From assembly GCA_023079485.1 (NCBI GenBank), contig CM041097.1:16729658-16793657 (forward strand): DNA of 64,000 nucleotides, given 5' to 3'. The notes beneath the pieces were generated by a model, which made no database searches, had not been told where the DNA came from, and was given only the letters and a program-made list of their open reading frames with translations. The stretch comes from Archilochus colubris (lineage: Eukaryota; Chordata; Aves; Apodiformes; Trochilidae). The position numbers and the translations under genes were made by a program. Below, piece after piece: positions 12,600 through 25,197 of this stretch (its first letter is position 1; the number at the start of each line of letters is the position of its first letter).

Positions 12600-13015
12600 A
12601 TTCACTTGAAAACCTCTCCCGGTGCTGCTGGGCCCTTTGATGGGTGCTGGGTCCTCAACCAGCTGGTTTCGGGGTGCTCAAGGGTCCTCTGGGTCCTCTC
12701 TTCTCCATCGCTCCCCGCTGGGTGCGCGGAGCTGCGGGCGCGGAAGGCTCCGGGCGAGCCGGCAGCACCATCTGCTGCAGAAAGTGCTGAACGGCAGCAA
12801 CAGCATCGGGATGGTGGCATAAAGCCCTTGTATCGTCGGCATATCGTGGTCATATCGTCGCCCAGGCTGGGTGATAGGGAGGGCTGGGCTCCCCAGGTTG
12901 GTCTAAATCGGGATGGTGTGTCCGCAGCGAACGGCGGGGATGCTGAGGGGTGGGTTTGATCCTTTGGAAAGGAAGCTTTGGGAATAGTTGGAGGTGAGTT
13001 GGTTTTTTTGCAACT
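12600..13015. promoter_or_regulatory. Isolated CpG-rich segment, function unknown
   Basis: A GC- and CpG-rich island in an AT-rich neighbourhood, 18 kb upstream of MITF exon 1A. CpGs are dense at about 12710-12930 (GGTGCGCGGAGC, GGGCGAGCCGGC). It contains three tandem 11-bp units at 12831-12863, all beginning TATCGT. A good splice-donor-like GAG/GTGAGT lies at about 12991-12999, so it could be a promoter plus first exon of a non-coding transcript read on the + strand. Open frames on both strands encode nothing I recognise. It may instead be a GC-rich relic of an unidentified element. Confidence 0.4.
12831..12863. repeat. 11-bp tandem repeat, three units
   Basis: The units are TATCGTCGGCA, TATCGTGGTCA and TATCGTCGCCC. 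Period is exactly 11 bp with few mismatches, and each unit keeps TATCGT. Confidence 0.9.
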
Positions 13016-13020
13016 GAATG

Positions 13021-13616
13021 CAGAGGAAAAAAAAAAAAACCCAACCAAAAAAACCCCCAAACAAACAAAAAAAGTCCCTACAAAAAACTCCCCCCCCTCT
13101 AAAAACCAAGAAAAAACCAAAACCCAAAAAAACAAACAAAAAGAAACAAAAAACCCCAACAAAACCCCCAAAACAAACTAAAACAAAAAACCAAAACAAA
13201 AAACCCCAAAACCAGCAAAAAACCAAACCAAAACAAGAACCAAAAAATAAAACAAAAAACCCCACAAGAAATCCCCCCAAAAAACAAACCAAAAAACCCC
13301 AAAAAACAACTCCCCCCCAAAAAAACCCCAAAAAACCAAACCAAAAAACCCCCCCAAAAAACCCCAAAACAAACAAAACAAAAAAAAACCAAACCAAAAA
13401 ACCCCAAAAAACAAAACACCCAAAAAACAACAAAAACCCAAACCAAACAAAAAACCAAAAAACCAAAGAAAACCTAACAAAAAACAACAAAAACCCAAAC
13501 CAAAACAACCCCCCCAAAAAAACCTCACAAAAAACAACAACAACAAAAAAAGACTAAAAAAAAAAACCTGCCAAACCCCCCAAAAAACCCCAAAAACCAA
13601 ACCAACCAACCAAAAA
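13021..13616. repeat. Long A/C-only low-complexity tract, about 600 bp
   Basis: The + strand consists almost wholly of A runs and C runs (AAAACCCC, AAACCAAACC, CCCCCCC) with very few G or T. The minus strand is therefore T/G-rich with dozens of GGGG-type runs. No fixed repeat period is visible, so this is low complexity rather than a satellite. The long open frames here (Lys/Pro/Asn/Gln-rich on +, Phe/Gly/Leu/Trp-rich on -) are pure composition artefacts. Confidence 0.95.
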
Positions 13617-13910
13617 CATTTTAAATGCTTCATCTGGGCTCCTGCTAGGTTTTGGGGTTAAATACACGCACCAGGGGTTGGGCACAGACTCAAGACTGAG
13701 CTGTAAATCCTACAAATACTGAGAGAAGTTGCTCAGTGGAAGAGCCTGGGTGCTCCTTAGGGAAGAGGAGTGACTTGAGCTGGTGCTCTGAGTGAAATAC
13801 AGACTGGAATATTCATCTCTTTTACTCTAAAAGTGGATATGTAAAGTTTCCCAGAGCCTGTGTGGCATTTTGAGTGGAAAGGGGTAAAGGGAAATACATT
13901 TGTCCTAATT
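13617..13910. other. Short unique spacer
   Basis: About 290 bp between the A/C tract and the next CR1 copy. Nothing recognisable in it. Confidence 0.6.
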
Positions 13911-14218
13911 ATAGAATCATAGAATTGGCTGGGTTGGAAGGGACCTCAGAGATCATCGAGTCCAACCCTTGAACCATCGTTGCGGTTGCTAGACCATGGC
14001 ACTGAGTGCCACATCCAGGCTCTTTTTAAATATCTCCAGACACGGAGAATCCACTACTTCCCTGGGCAGCCCATTCCAATGTCTGATCACCCTCTCCATA
14101 AAGAAATTCTTTCTAATATCCAACCTAAACCTCCCCTGGCACAACTTAAGACCGTGCCCTCTTGTCTTGTTGAAAGTCATCTGGCAAAAGACACCAACCC
14201 CCACCTGGCTAAAACCTC
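13911..14218 (-). mobile_element. CR1 LINE 3' fragment, about 310 bp
   Basis: Minus-strand CR1 with the 3' terminus at 13911 (ATAGAATCATAGAATT on +). It encodes [28 protein letters not shown] and [19 protein letters not shown]. It is very similar to the copies at 1-319 and 5891-6424, but its 5' truncation point is different, as expected for independent insertions. Confidence 0.96.
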
Positions 14219-17200
14219 CTTGATCAAACCCTCTGATTTGATCTGATTCAGGGAGGGAGTTCAGATGGGAGCACTTGGCATCTGAAAGCTCCAGGCCAGG
14301 GCATTTTTTTGGGTGGCTGCTGTAATAGTACCCAGTGAGGGCATCATCAGAGAGGACTGAGCCAGCTGTGCTGAGCCCAGAGCTGTCTGGAAACCCCTTT
14401 GCTGCCCTTTTCCACCCTGTAACTGAAAAACTGTTTTCCTGCAGAAGAATGGAAAATTGAGCAATGTGCTGAAGGTTTGATCCAAAGCATATTGGCTTCA
14501 CAGCCCATCCCAAGCCTTTGGCTTTGGAGGAATTTGGAATTTACTCATCCGAATAATCTTTACTTTGAACAACAGAAAACAAATTAACTTTTCAGTAAAC
14601 AGAGGAGGGGCCAGACAGATGCACCAAGCACCTGAAAATTTGGGTAACATGTTGTGGACCAATATCAGCATCTCAAAATATTGTGGGAATGGTGTTTTTG
14701 ATAGGACAGAGGCAAACACAAATAACCTAAAACTTGCTGATAGGTACACAGGGTCTCCTTAAAATCTTTTCTCTGGAAAGAGTGGAGGTTTTTGATACCT
14801 GGGTTCTCAGAAGGCTGACGAGCAAAGTATTTTGGGGGAGGTCCCCTTAGGCATGGAGAGATGGGCTGTGGCCAAAGCTGGTGATGCTCAGAGGGCCTTG
14901 GCTCTGCTCCATCTTGCACAATGCCCCTGAGCAAAAGCACAGAGGAGTGCAAGGAGACACCCAAAGCTTGTTGCAACTTTTTTTTTACCAAGGCTCACTC
15001 TGGACCAGGCAAGAGCAACCCCAGGCTGTTTGGCCTCTCCAAGAGCATGTGCTTCCAGTAAGCTTCTCTCATGAGAGGAAGGCATATTTAGAACACCCGG
15101 AGCAATTTTATTTCCTCATTTCCACATCCCCCCCAAAAAAACCCCCCATAAAACTTTGTCAGAAACTCTCAGCAGGATACCTGGTGGGTGTAGAGGATGC
15201 TGGGGAGGAGTGGCTTTGAGAAGGACCATGTCATACAGCCAAGGGCTTGCTGGATAAAGAAAAGTCCCAGATGCTGATGCTAGGAGGGTGTTTGGGTGTA
15301 TGTTGTGATACCATGTCACTAGCTGTGCCTGAGTACTGCTGGGGCTTTGGAAAAGCTGCTGAGAAATTCCTAAACTATTGTTAGCTGAAGGAGCTTTATA
15401 AAAAAGAAGGGGCTGGTGCAAAAGTCAGTTTAAAGGCCAAATTCTGCCTTAACCCTGCCCTTTGCAAAGCCCTGTTAATGTTAGTTAGAGATTTTAAACA
15501 ATGTAAATCTCAGTGACAACTCTAGAGAGCTGGTGGTCAGGCTGGATGTGGGACTCTGCCTTATCCTCTAAGCAGAAAGTCCATGGGGCTCTTAGGGAAA
15601 ACCCTGAGTTCATCCTTGGTGTATTTACTTTGAGGACAGGCTAAGGAAGGAGCTAAGATCCTGACCTACAGTTACATCAGCTTATTCAGCTTCAGCAGCC
15701 AGAGCACGTGGCTATTAGTAATCTAGTGAAAAATGTAACAACACTTGCTTAAAAATAAACAGCCCACTCAAAAAAAGGGAACTTATAATAAATAAATTGC
15801 ATGAGAGGTAGCAATAAAAACTTTATGGCTGGAGTCATAATTGGCTGTAGAAATAAGTGCTTCTAAAGCAGGAGGTACTGAATATTTTCCTCCCTGCATC
15901 TTCCCATTGAAATTTCCCCTCGCTGGGAGAAAGCCAAGTGCTCCCAAGCCCGTGTGCTGGGGAAGGAGACATCCATGTATTTAGGGTCACCCCGGTGTTT
16001 CTGCCCACACAACTTCCTCTCTGGAAGTCACGCTGGGGAGAGAAAATTTTTTCCTTCCCCTTGCTCAGCAGAGTTTGGTGTGAGCTCATCAGCAGCTCCA
16101 GGCTTCAACTTTCAAATGTTGAACTCAACCGAGGGCTGATTTCCCTCTTTTTCTTTCTTTCTGTTTTCTTCAGCAGCTTCCCTGAGCTGAGGCACACTCT
16201 GTTAAAGTAATCTTCACCAGCTTTCACTCCTCCTTGTCTGGAAAAGTTGCTGTGAGCAGCTCTGGTCAGCCTGTGAGTAATCCTTGAGAATTACTCCAAT
16301 CCCAGATAATCAGGACTTGCCAGATGAGACTGAAAGAGCTGAAAGGGAAGGGGGGGGTAGGAGAGGCTGCTGCTTACTTTGTCTTTTTTGGTCATTTTGC
16401 ACAACTTCAGCTCAGAACTCAATTACTTTAAAAAGTGCTCTGAAATACAGTGGTAAAAGCAGATGTGCTCCCACCTGGCTTCACATCACCAAAACCCCAG
16501 ACAAAAGAGAGAACCCACATCAAGCTGCCCATTAGCAGGGCAGGGAACAGCCCAGAGCCCAACACAACCATAGCAAGTGGCAATCTACAGCAGCTCTGAC
16601 CTGAGACAGCTCAGTGCAAATCCCTGGAGAGATGCTCTGAACTGCAACACCCCCCCCCCCCAACATCTTGCAGAGATATTATCCTCCCACACGTGTTGAT
16701 ATTGTTCTCCAGAAGGAGTGTAGGTTTTTTTATTTTTTTTTTATTGTGCTTTAGTAGTTGGATGAAACTAATGAGTCAATGGCCTCACATTTTGAAACAG
16801 ATGGTTGAAGATCTCACTTTTGATTTCAGTCAGCTGTTGTGGTTTGGTGCCTCTGTGTTTTGGGCTGAGTGTTTGGGAGTACACCTGTAGGGATGAGAGG
16901 CTTAAACTGCCTGTGGATGGAGAATGGGGAGCATGGAGAACGGTACCTTACTGCAGGAAGCTTTCTGCTGGCTTTAACGAGTTGTTTTTGATAGGAAACA
17001 ACTTCCTTTGTGAGGCCTTTCATGGAAGGCAAGGGAAAGGGAAGAGTCTTTCATGGGGCTTCTTGGGAAAGAATAAAATTGTGTCCTGAGAATGACTGGG
17101 GTCTCTTACCTTGGTCCCATGTCCAAACAGAGATGGTGACACAGTAATGTCAACCAGATTTCAAAAGTCCCAGGGAGGCAGCAATGTGTCCTTTTGGAGA

Positions 17201-20200
17201 GATACTGCCGTGTGGTCTCATTGCACATCTTCACCCTCTCTCAAGCTGTAATGTTCTTATTCATTTTGAAGAAAAAGTCCCTCTGGTTACAGCAGGACTA
17301 CTCATGGCAGACACTGATATTCAACATGAGTTACCAGCTCTATGTGTGTGATGGGGCATACAAAGTTGTTTGGAGTTCTGTGGTTTACAGGTCCATGGAC
17401 AATGGTAGGGATACACAGGTTTGAGTGCAAAATTCCAGCTAAGTGTCCTCAGGGTTGTACTGAAATTTCTGCAGAGCTTAACACAGACATTTCAGTAATT
17501 CTAGCAGGTAAGATTTCTGTTCCTTTGTTCAAAACTATTTTCCTTCCTGTTGTTGTCTAAGCTTAGAAAATAACTGTATGTCCAGAAGATGGTTTTTATA
17601 GATCTCATGGTATCCAAATTCATGCTGGGAAGTACCCACATTTGCAGCTCTGAGCATGGTAAGCACTGTCTTGGTAACGCAGCCTGGGCATCATTCTGGT
17701 TTGGTGTTACACATATGATGTAAACTTCACAAGGATGCTTTGATAACACACGGTAAAGGTCATCTCAGTCTTAGGTGTTGGGATAAAATGGGTCCTGAAG
17801 GTTCCTCGTGTATTTGGTGAGGAACATGGGGGGCACTGCTGGTGGAAACCCCAATGGCAGCACAGGGCAACTACCTTTGGGATGGCCAAAAGTTGATAGT
17901 GACTGTGGCAGAGATGCCTTTTAAGTAGCAGGGATAATGAAATGCAGAGGCAAATTGGAGCAAGGCTGTTTAGATACTCTAAAAAGACCCAGGTGTATCA
18001 GGTTGGAGAAATAAAAGGCAAAGTAGGAGATTTAGCTGTGCTGCATGAAGATTGGAAAAATTATCAACTATGTTGGTATAACCAATTTTGCCACTTTGGG
18101 GATGATTGTGGTGAGTGTATCTGTGGCTTTCTGGGTTGACTGTCAAAGCCCTTGCTTTGACATCCTAGGCCCACTGAGTGGAAAGGTCCATGTTACCCCA
18201 GTGGGCTCCATGACAGAGCTGTTGGACAACCCACAGCAAAGACTTTGACCTTGTATGGCACCCACTTCACAGGCATTTGAAGAAATCCCACTCTGAGGTG
18301 TCCCAGAGGAAGTGGAAAGAGGCAAAAATGAAAGACCCTGTTAAGAGAATGGAAAAATCCCACTGCCTATCCCTTCTCCAGAGGAGCCTGGAGGCAGAAG
18401 GGGGCTCTGAGTGGCATTTGTAGAGGCTGCCAGTGCCACGTCATTTGTGTAGGAAGTTTCTCACCCTCACAGTCTGCAGGGACATTTCTCCCCCTTTGGT
18501 GACCTAGTTTTGGGGAGTGAGCAACCATTTGGAAGGACTTTCCTGCCTGACTATCTGACTGGAGCTCAAAGCCAGCAGGAAGGGGTGCCCAGGTTCCGAG
18601 CTTCCCTGGTGGCACGTGGTTCAGCAGCTGCCACCCAGGAGCCCCAGTGATGCTGGTGTGCCCAGAGAAGGGGACACTTAATGGCTGGTGTTGCAAAAAG
18701 AAATAGGTCTTTAGGATATAAAGGAGCCTATTGCAAGCTTCAGATCCCACTGAGAGTAACTGGATGTGGCATACTAGATTTGAATAGAGTTTTGCCAAAA
18801 GAAAGCAACTTTTTTTATACAAGGCACATGATTTTCCTTTGAAAGAATGTTTACAGAATAGAGCTCATTGCCTCATCAGTCAGTGTATCCTTGATATTTT
18901 CATTTATGTGGTTTCTTACTCAACACGTGTTTGAATCATAAGACTTCTACCCCTTTATCTGAATTTATCTACTGGGAGCATTTTGAAGAGTGAAATGTCA
19001 GTCAGGTGCATGCCAGACATGCAATGAACACATTTTTTTTCCTCTGCTCCCTGCCTTAGTTCTCTGGAATTCCCCTCTGCTGCTTTCTCTTTTTTAAGAT
19101 TTCCTTTCCAGTAGAGGAGAAGAGGTCCAGAGGTTTCTCTGACCAAGGAATTGTACTCAGTGAGGTCCTAGGACCAGCTCCTTGCTTAGCATCTTAGATC
19201 CCCTCACAGCACCCCAGGATGTCCTTTTCTCTCCCTGATGAGAGTCTTCCAAGACTCCTCATATTTCTGCCACTGGTCTCTTCTAGTTGGATACTGGAAG
19301 AGCCTTTGATGAGAGCAGCTGGTAGTGCTGCTGGGTAGAGTGTTTTCCAGGTGAGACTTCCATTCCTCTTTCCTTAAATAGCAAAGGAAGGGGAAATCAA
19401 ACAGTGGGAGCACTGGTAGGGGAGCACTGTGCTGCAAACCTCCAGCAGATGTGGAGTCCTCTTGCATGGGGAGGTCTCCACACGTGTCCTCCCATACCTG
19501 GTGGCAAGGGCTTCCTGGAGTCCTCTGCTCTGGGTGTCTCTGGTTTCTGATTTCTTGCACTGCAGCTGCACAGAGATCTGAGGAAGTGGGCAAGGCTGGA
19601 ATGGGAACAGAATGTCATTCTTTGTGGTGAATTATTTCTTAATGCTGAGTGTAGGAGAGACCGTAAATATATGCACTGGCACAGCTTTATAAAGCTGCTC
19701 TCTTCACCATAATACTGCATTCTTCTAGCAAAACTTACAGAAATCCAGGCCAGAATTTGGATAAAAGAAATAGCTGTTTGTTTTTCCCCCACTTATTTCT
19801 TCATTTTAAAATAATACATCTAAGCATCATCAACAGGGTGATGCCTGTGCAGGAATGATGACCAAGAATAAGCATTGGGGTGGGGTGATGCTGAGCAGGG
19901 GCAGCTTGATGTCTGGTGGGTTAAGCCAGACTCAAGGCCTGGTGTTTAGAAACTCCCCTCACCCAAAATACCATATCTAAAATATGTGATCTTGCATGTG
20001 TGCCCTGGTTTGCTACCCATGGAACTTTTTCCTGGTTGCTGTGTGCATTGACATCGTAGCTGCTGGCACTGATGCTGGTGTCACATGTCCCATGAAAACA
20101 GGGCAACATCTGGCAGTGAGCAGTACAGGCCCCTGCTCAGCAAATCGAGTGCAAAGAAGAAATGTTGGGGGTTCTGTTGTCTCCTGAGTGCTTTAAAAAA

Positions 20201-23200
20201 ACAAGGCAGACTCCAGAAGAAAACTATTTCTTAATGAGGCCGACATGATCTTTCCAGTATTAACACTCTGCAATGAGCTCAGGCAGCATCTCCCCAGGGG
20301 CTGCTCTGGGGTTTCAAACATGCCTGAGGTCAGGGAAGGCAGAGCCCTCCTGCTGAAACCCACAGCAAAGTCTTCTCCAGTGGCAGAAGACATTCTCTGA
20401 TGGCCGTGGTAGCTTCAGGCCACCCTCTGCCACACACTTGAGCCAGGAGGCTACAGCAGAGCTGTGCAGGTCAGTAGATGGTTAAGTTTTTTTTGTTTGG
20501 TTTTTTTTTTTTTTCTTTTTTTTTTGCATTTGAATGTGCTGCTGAATTTTACTGATAAGGCCCAAGCTGGGCAGAAATCCTGTTTCCTCACCTCTAATGG
20601 AAGAGGATCTGGGGTGCTGGCTGGGTCTGTGACTTCCCTTCAATGACAAGGTGCTGTGATTGCATATTTCTATTTGCTGATGATGCTGATGCCTTTCAGA
20701 AGAAGCTACAGAGGATTTTACATGACTTTCAGCTGGAACACGATGTCACCAACACTCCCCCTCCCAGGCTGGTGGAGCAGTTCTGATTGCTTGCAAGGTG
20801 TTATTAATAGACTTGCTAGCATCAAGGAAAGCTTTATGAACACTGGGGATACAGGGAAGTGCCAGTGACTGCACCTTTTGCTGCTTCTGCTAATAATATG
20901 TGGAAATTATGGCTGCCCCTCTCCCATAGGTGCTCTGCAAGAGGTTATGAGAGTCAGGCTCAACCACAGATATCTTTATAGCTTGGAACATCATGGTGAC
21001 TTAAGGTGACCCCTTTTCCACTTGGAGTGGATGAGCAATGTGGCACCTGGTTGGTATCCCAGCTTCATGGGGAGGAAGGTGATTATCTCCATGAAGGGAA
21101 ATAATAAGGTATTAAGATCTCTTGTGCTCACCTGACATGGATGAGGCAGGATTGAAGTCTAAAAGAAGCAAGATTTGGGCTCCTTGGCTTGGATATAGCA
21201 TCTTCTTCAGCCTCCACACATCTTGTGCTTTGATTCTATGGTACGTGTAGCCCCCAGTATGTCCCTGGTTCCAGTAAATCCAGCCATTCTCAGGGAAAAT
21301 TAAGTGAAATAGACTTTATCAGGTCCTGACAGATCAATAATGACCTATAAGGATCATGTACAACTCCTGTTCATGCAGAAACTCCTGGTATGTACCTGAG
21401 CATCCCCATGAGCTGCATCGTGTAGCCTTCTCTTTGCCTTTATTGAAGCTTAAAAGACTTAGGGAGGGTCTGGTTATGGTCAGGGCTAATTAGTTAGGTG
21501 CAAGTACTGAGTTCCTTGATACTCATTTCTAATTTTGAGCCAAAGAAGCAGTGACTCCTCTGCACTGCCTGGACATCTGCAGGACAACAGAGGTCCACAG
21601 CTTGATGGAAGTGTCCTCCATCCCTGTCAAGAGCAGCTCAAGTGAGTGTGGGCAGGTAACCCAGCCAGGTTACCTGGTTAGCCTCCTCTAAACTAGCACC
21701 TACCAAGCAGACTCAGGTGCTGCTGAGCGAGGCCTTTGTGGTGCAAATAACTTAGGGTTAGAGGTTGCTGTGCATGGAAATCACCAGGGGGAATTTTCTC
21801 CATTCTCCCCCAAGAGTTTAGAGCATCCTTCTGATTCTGTTTTGCCCCAGTAATGGCATTAACTGCTGGGAAAGCAGACACTGAGCTCCAGCTCTGCTTT
21901 TCTTACTGACTGGCTCCTTGGAGAGGTCTCAGCTCTCTTTAGCCTGTGCCAAATAATTGAAGCCATCTGAAGCACTTTGAATACCCTGTTCTCATGTACT
22001 ACATCACCCAGCAGGGGTGGGGAAGGTTAAGCCATGTGTCAGTTCATGTATTCCAGTCACTTAGTTGTGCACCACTTGGTCCAGGCTGTGCTACTCTCTA
22101 TCAAGCCTCCTAATACAGAAAGGAGTGTTGGCCTGGATGCTTCCCAAAGGATTGCCAGATGGAACCCTCCAAACCAAGCAGTTCAAGCCATACTTTGGGG
22201 TCCATGGCTGGCCCACAGTTGTGTTTTGTGTACACTGATGTTCTCCCCAGGTTTCACAGCTCATGTCAGTCCATGGCTTTGTGGTCTTGCAGTCAAAGGG
22301 ACCTTTGCCAAGGAACACCTTGCGTGACTGAGCAGGGAAGCATTTCTCCCATATTTGAGTACCCTGGTTGGGTAATCAGAGAAGATCCAAGTGAGATCTG
22401 ATCTGATACAGACCAAACCTGATAGGAACAAGTGCTGGATGAATCCAGACCACAGTAGTGCAGGGTAAGGGCTCACAGAGGGATGTAATGACAGGGGCAG
22501 TAAAGCAGAAGCACATTGCTGGGCAAATTGCCTCATATTCTGCTTTTTGTGTGCACACATTTGTGCCAAACTTTACAACTCTTCCTGAAATTACATTAAG
22601 GGAAGATGCATCTTTCATGGCTGATGAAACAGATGCCTTCCTTCCTTCCCAAGGAGGCAATGGTTCTAAGAGATCCAGATGCCCAGCTGAAATATCAGGC
22701 CTCTAACTCCCTTTGCTTAACAAAGCTTCTTGCTTTTAAACCACGAAAAAGAAAAATCCTCTGGCAAATGATCCTTTCCAGGTAGATGGAGGCAATGACA
22801 CAGACTTGAATTGCCTGTTCAGATCAAATGGCAGCCTGCTGAGAGAAAAGAGGGGGCCAAAAAAAGTGTGAAATCCCTGTGGGGTTTCTAAAGTAGGCAC
22901 ACATTACGAATAAAACATGTAATGATTGCTCAAAAGAGTTTTGGGAACTCTTTTTTTAAATCCAGGCAGTTTTGATCTCAACTGAGTGTAATTTTGGCCC
23001 TTGATGCTACCAATTAGCTCTGTAAAATACAGATTTAAAATACTTGCCACACTGTTTAGTTAGCTGAGGGCATCCTTTTTTCACATACAAAAGTGTGAAA
23101 GTTAACACTCAAATTCAGCATATTGGCCCCCATTCTTTAATTCCTCTCCCTTAAAAACCCCACAAGTCTCAGCAGGTTTTATGTGTACCAAAGATTTTTT

Positions 23201-24895
23201 ATTTTACTCTTGAATTTCTGGTTCTCTCACTGCTCTGGTTTTGTTTGAAGAAACAGAAATGAATTGCAGTAGAAATACTGCAGGTGAGAAAAACCAAAGA
23301 GATTCACACTTTAGGTGGGGAATATTTTAATGTTTAGTAGAATAATATTTTGCTCTGATTCCAGGTGGGTGTTTAAGACATTTGGGGAGAGTTTATATTT
23401 CATGCTGTGTCTGTAAAGTCTGATGTAAAGCAGAAATATGAAGGTCTTGGCATTTGAGCTTGTTGTGACTACTAACTACAAATGTTCATATTTCTGATTT
23501 CTTTTTGAAAAACCTTGTTTTCTTCAAATAGCAGATGTAGCACAATCTCTCTGAAAAGACAGACAAAGCACAGGAAGCATTTGTGTACCAAAATAGAAAG
23601 CTTGAAGTTTTCAATGAAAAAAAAAACCACCTGTGATTTTTCCATTTCAAACTATTATTGGACAGTGGGAAAGAAAATAAACACCTTCCCCTCCAAACTG
23701 ATGAGATTATGAGTATCTTGAAAAATGAGCTGTGATTTTGGTCTCACCTTTTCTAATAGGATTTTCAGGAAAGAAGTTTTAGACCTAAGTGTTGTTGATG
23801 TGAAGATGACACAGATCCTGAGGAAAGCTGAGAATAAGGTGCCTGAGACCAGCACTGCTGGGCTGAGTCTTCTTCTCCTGATGCCCTTTGCTCCTTGTTA
23901 AAAGCAATTTCTTACATGTCTCTACAGGTTGTACTGGTTTCCCTCCAACAGAGAAAGATTGTCAGGGGTGTAGAGTTTGCTTTTGATTTTGAAGCAGTCT
24001 AGTTAAACCAGTGCCAATATTTGAGGCAAATGTATTTAAACCAGTTAACTCTATAGTTGGTTTAACTAGTGCTTCTACTGCCCTGAATTACATTACATCA
24101 GCATAAGTGAGAGTTTAACCTGGTTTATCTACATCTGCTTTGGCCTTTGCACCAGTTTAATTAACTGGATTTGTGATGCCATGCTGGCCAGACATGGTTG
24201 CCCTCACAAAATTTAGCCCATAGACTTATTCCTGAGTTTCAGGTGTTGTTCCCTGCCTGTCTCTGGCTGTTTTTAAGTGCCAGTCAGAACCCTCTGCCTT
24301 TTGCCAATAAATTTGCCTCTCCCAGAGAGCTTGCAAAAGCCTCACAGAGCTCAGCAGGATGAGTTTGTGTGTCTTTCTATAGTGGTGTTTGGGGAGCAAA
24401 ACCCAAATTCTTTCCCACTGGGTCCTCTTGGTCCTCAGGAGGTGCCAGTCTTATGTACCCCACTGCCAGCTTTTTGACCTTGTTCTGGGATTTGTCTTTC
24501 TCAAGTTCTTACAGCTGTTTTAGGAGATGTTCGGGATGTTTTAGATGATGTTCAGGAGAACATAATCTTTCACTTAAAAGGCAACTGCCTACACCTCATC
24601 TTGCAAATGCTCTCCCAGATCCAAGGGTAACTGGGTATTACTGGTTTACAGCTGGTCAGATCCTTCTCTCCAGGCCATGGACCAAAGGTAACTATCCTCA
24701 GCAGTCTCTTCTCTCTCCTACAAATCCCTGCTCTGAATGCCCCCCCAGACCAGGGCAGATTGACCATTTGTCCCTGCAGAGGCAGTTGTGACCCCCTTTT
24801 GGACTGAGAAACATCTGCCTTGAGCACCAAGCTCAGCTCTAAGATGGAAATCATGAAAACTCTTCTTTTGATGAAGAACCAGAGGGAATTACTTC
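14219..24895. other. Intergenic sequence, no recognisable gene
   Basis: Mostly unique, AT-rich DNA of about 10.7 kb. It contains small C/A or T/G low-complexity patches (15128-15150, C12 at 16650-16661, T-rich 20486-20526) but no CR1, no convincing exon and no RNA gene. All open frames are short and unrelated to families I know. Confidence 0.55.
20486..20526. repeat. T-rich tract with G interruptions
   Basis: T8 GTTTGG T14 C T10 type sequence. Low complexity of the T/G class that recurs in this window. Confidence 0.85.
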
Positions 24896-24901
24896 ATCCC
24901 C
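24896..24901. repeat. Target-site duplication, left copy
   Basis: ATCCCC immediately before the TGTAG terminus of the solo LTR. Confidence 0.8.
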
Positions 24902-25197
24902 TGTAGCGGGAGGAGCCCTTCTTGCTCCTAGGGCTGATCCTGAGGCCTCGGGGTTTAGCCCATTCCTGGACGATGTCCTAGGGCTGTTCCTGGGGCTCGG
25001 GATCTACCCTTCTTGCCTGCTCCTGGGCTCCTGAGCTGTGGCTTCTCCATCTCACTGAAGAGTGAGAGCTCTCTCCATGGTGTCAGCTGCCTCTTATTGG
25101 CCCCCTGCTCCTGCACATGCTCAGGAGGGAGGCCAGACACAGGTGAACCCACACCCACTCATCAATAACTCAGGGCACCTGGTCCTGTCTCACTACA
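24902..25197. mobile_element. Solo LTR of an endogenous retrovirus, 296 bp
   Basis: The element begins TGTAG and ends CTACA, the inverted TG...CA termini of retroviral LTRs. It is bounded by a perfect 6-bp direct repeat, ATCCCC at 24896-24901 and 25198-25203. It is more GC-rich than its surroundings. No internal gag, pol or env sequence is present on either side, so this is a solo LTR left after recombination between two LTRs, or a lone relic. A 6-bp target duplication is typical of alpharetrovirus/class II (ERVK-like) integrases, while class I usually give 4-5 bp. Orientation is uncertain: the minus strand carries CCAATAAGAG at 25091-25100, which would suit a U3 CCAAT element, but no clear AATAAA is seen. 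Confidence 0.78.

Noticed and set aside
12602..13171. 189-codon minus-strand frame across the CpG-rich segment
   Set aside because: Its N-terminal part lies in the A/C tract and the remainder is low-complexity Ser/Pro/Arg sequence. The plus strand is equally open.
13018..13557. 179-residue Lys/Pro/Asn/Gln-rich open frame and several Phe/Gly-rich frames on the other strand
   Set aside because: They arise because the A/C tract has almost no T or G, so stop codons cannot occur. Composition only, no protein-like sequence.
13989..14513. 174-codon minus-strand frame as a host gene
   Set aside because: Its C-terminal half is the CR1 ORF2 tail of the element at 13911-14218. The rest is unrelated read-through.
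24902..25197. Full endogenous provirus or DNA transposon instead of a solo LTR
   Set aside because: No internal retroviral genes or second LTR are nearby, and the terminal inverted match is only 5 bp, too short for typical DNA-transposon TIRs.
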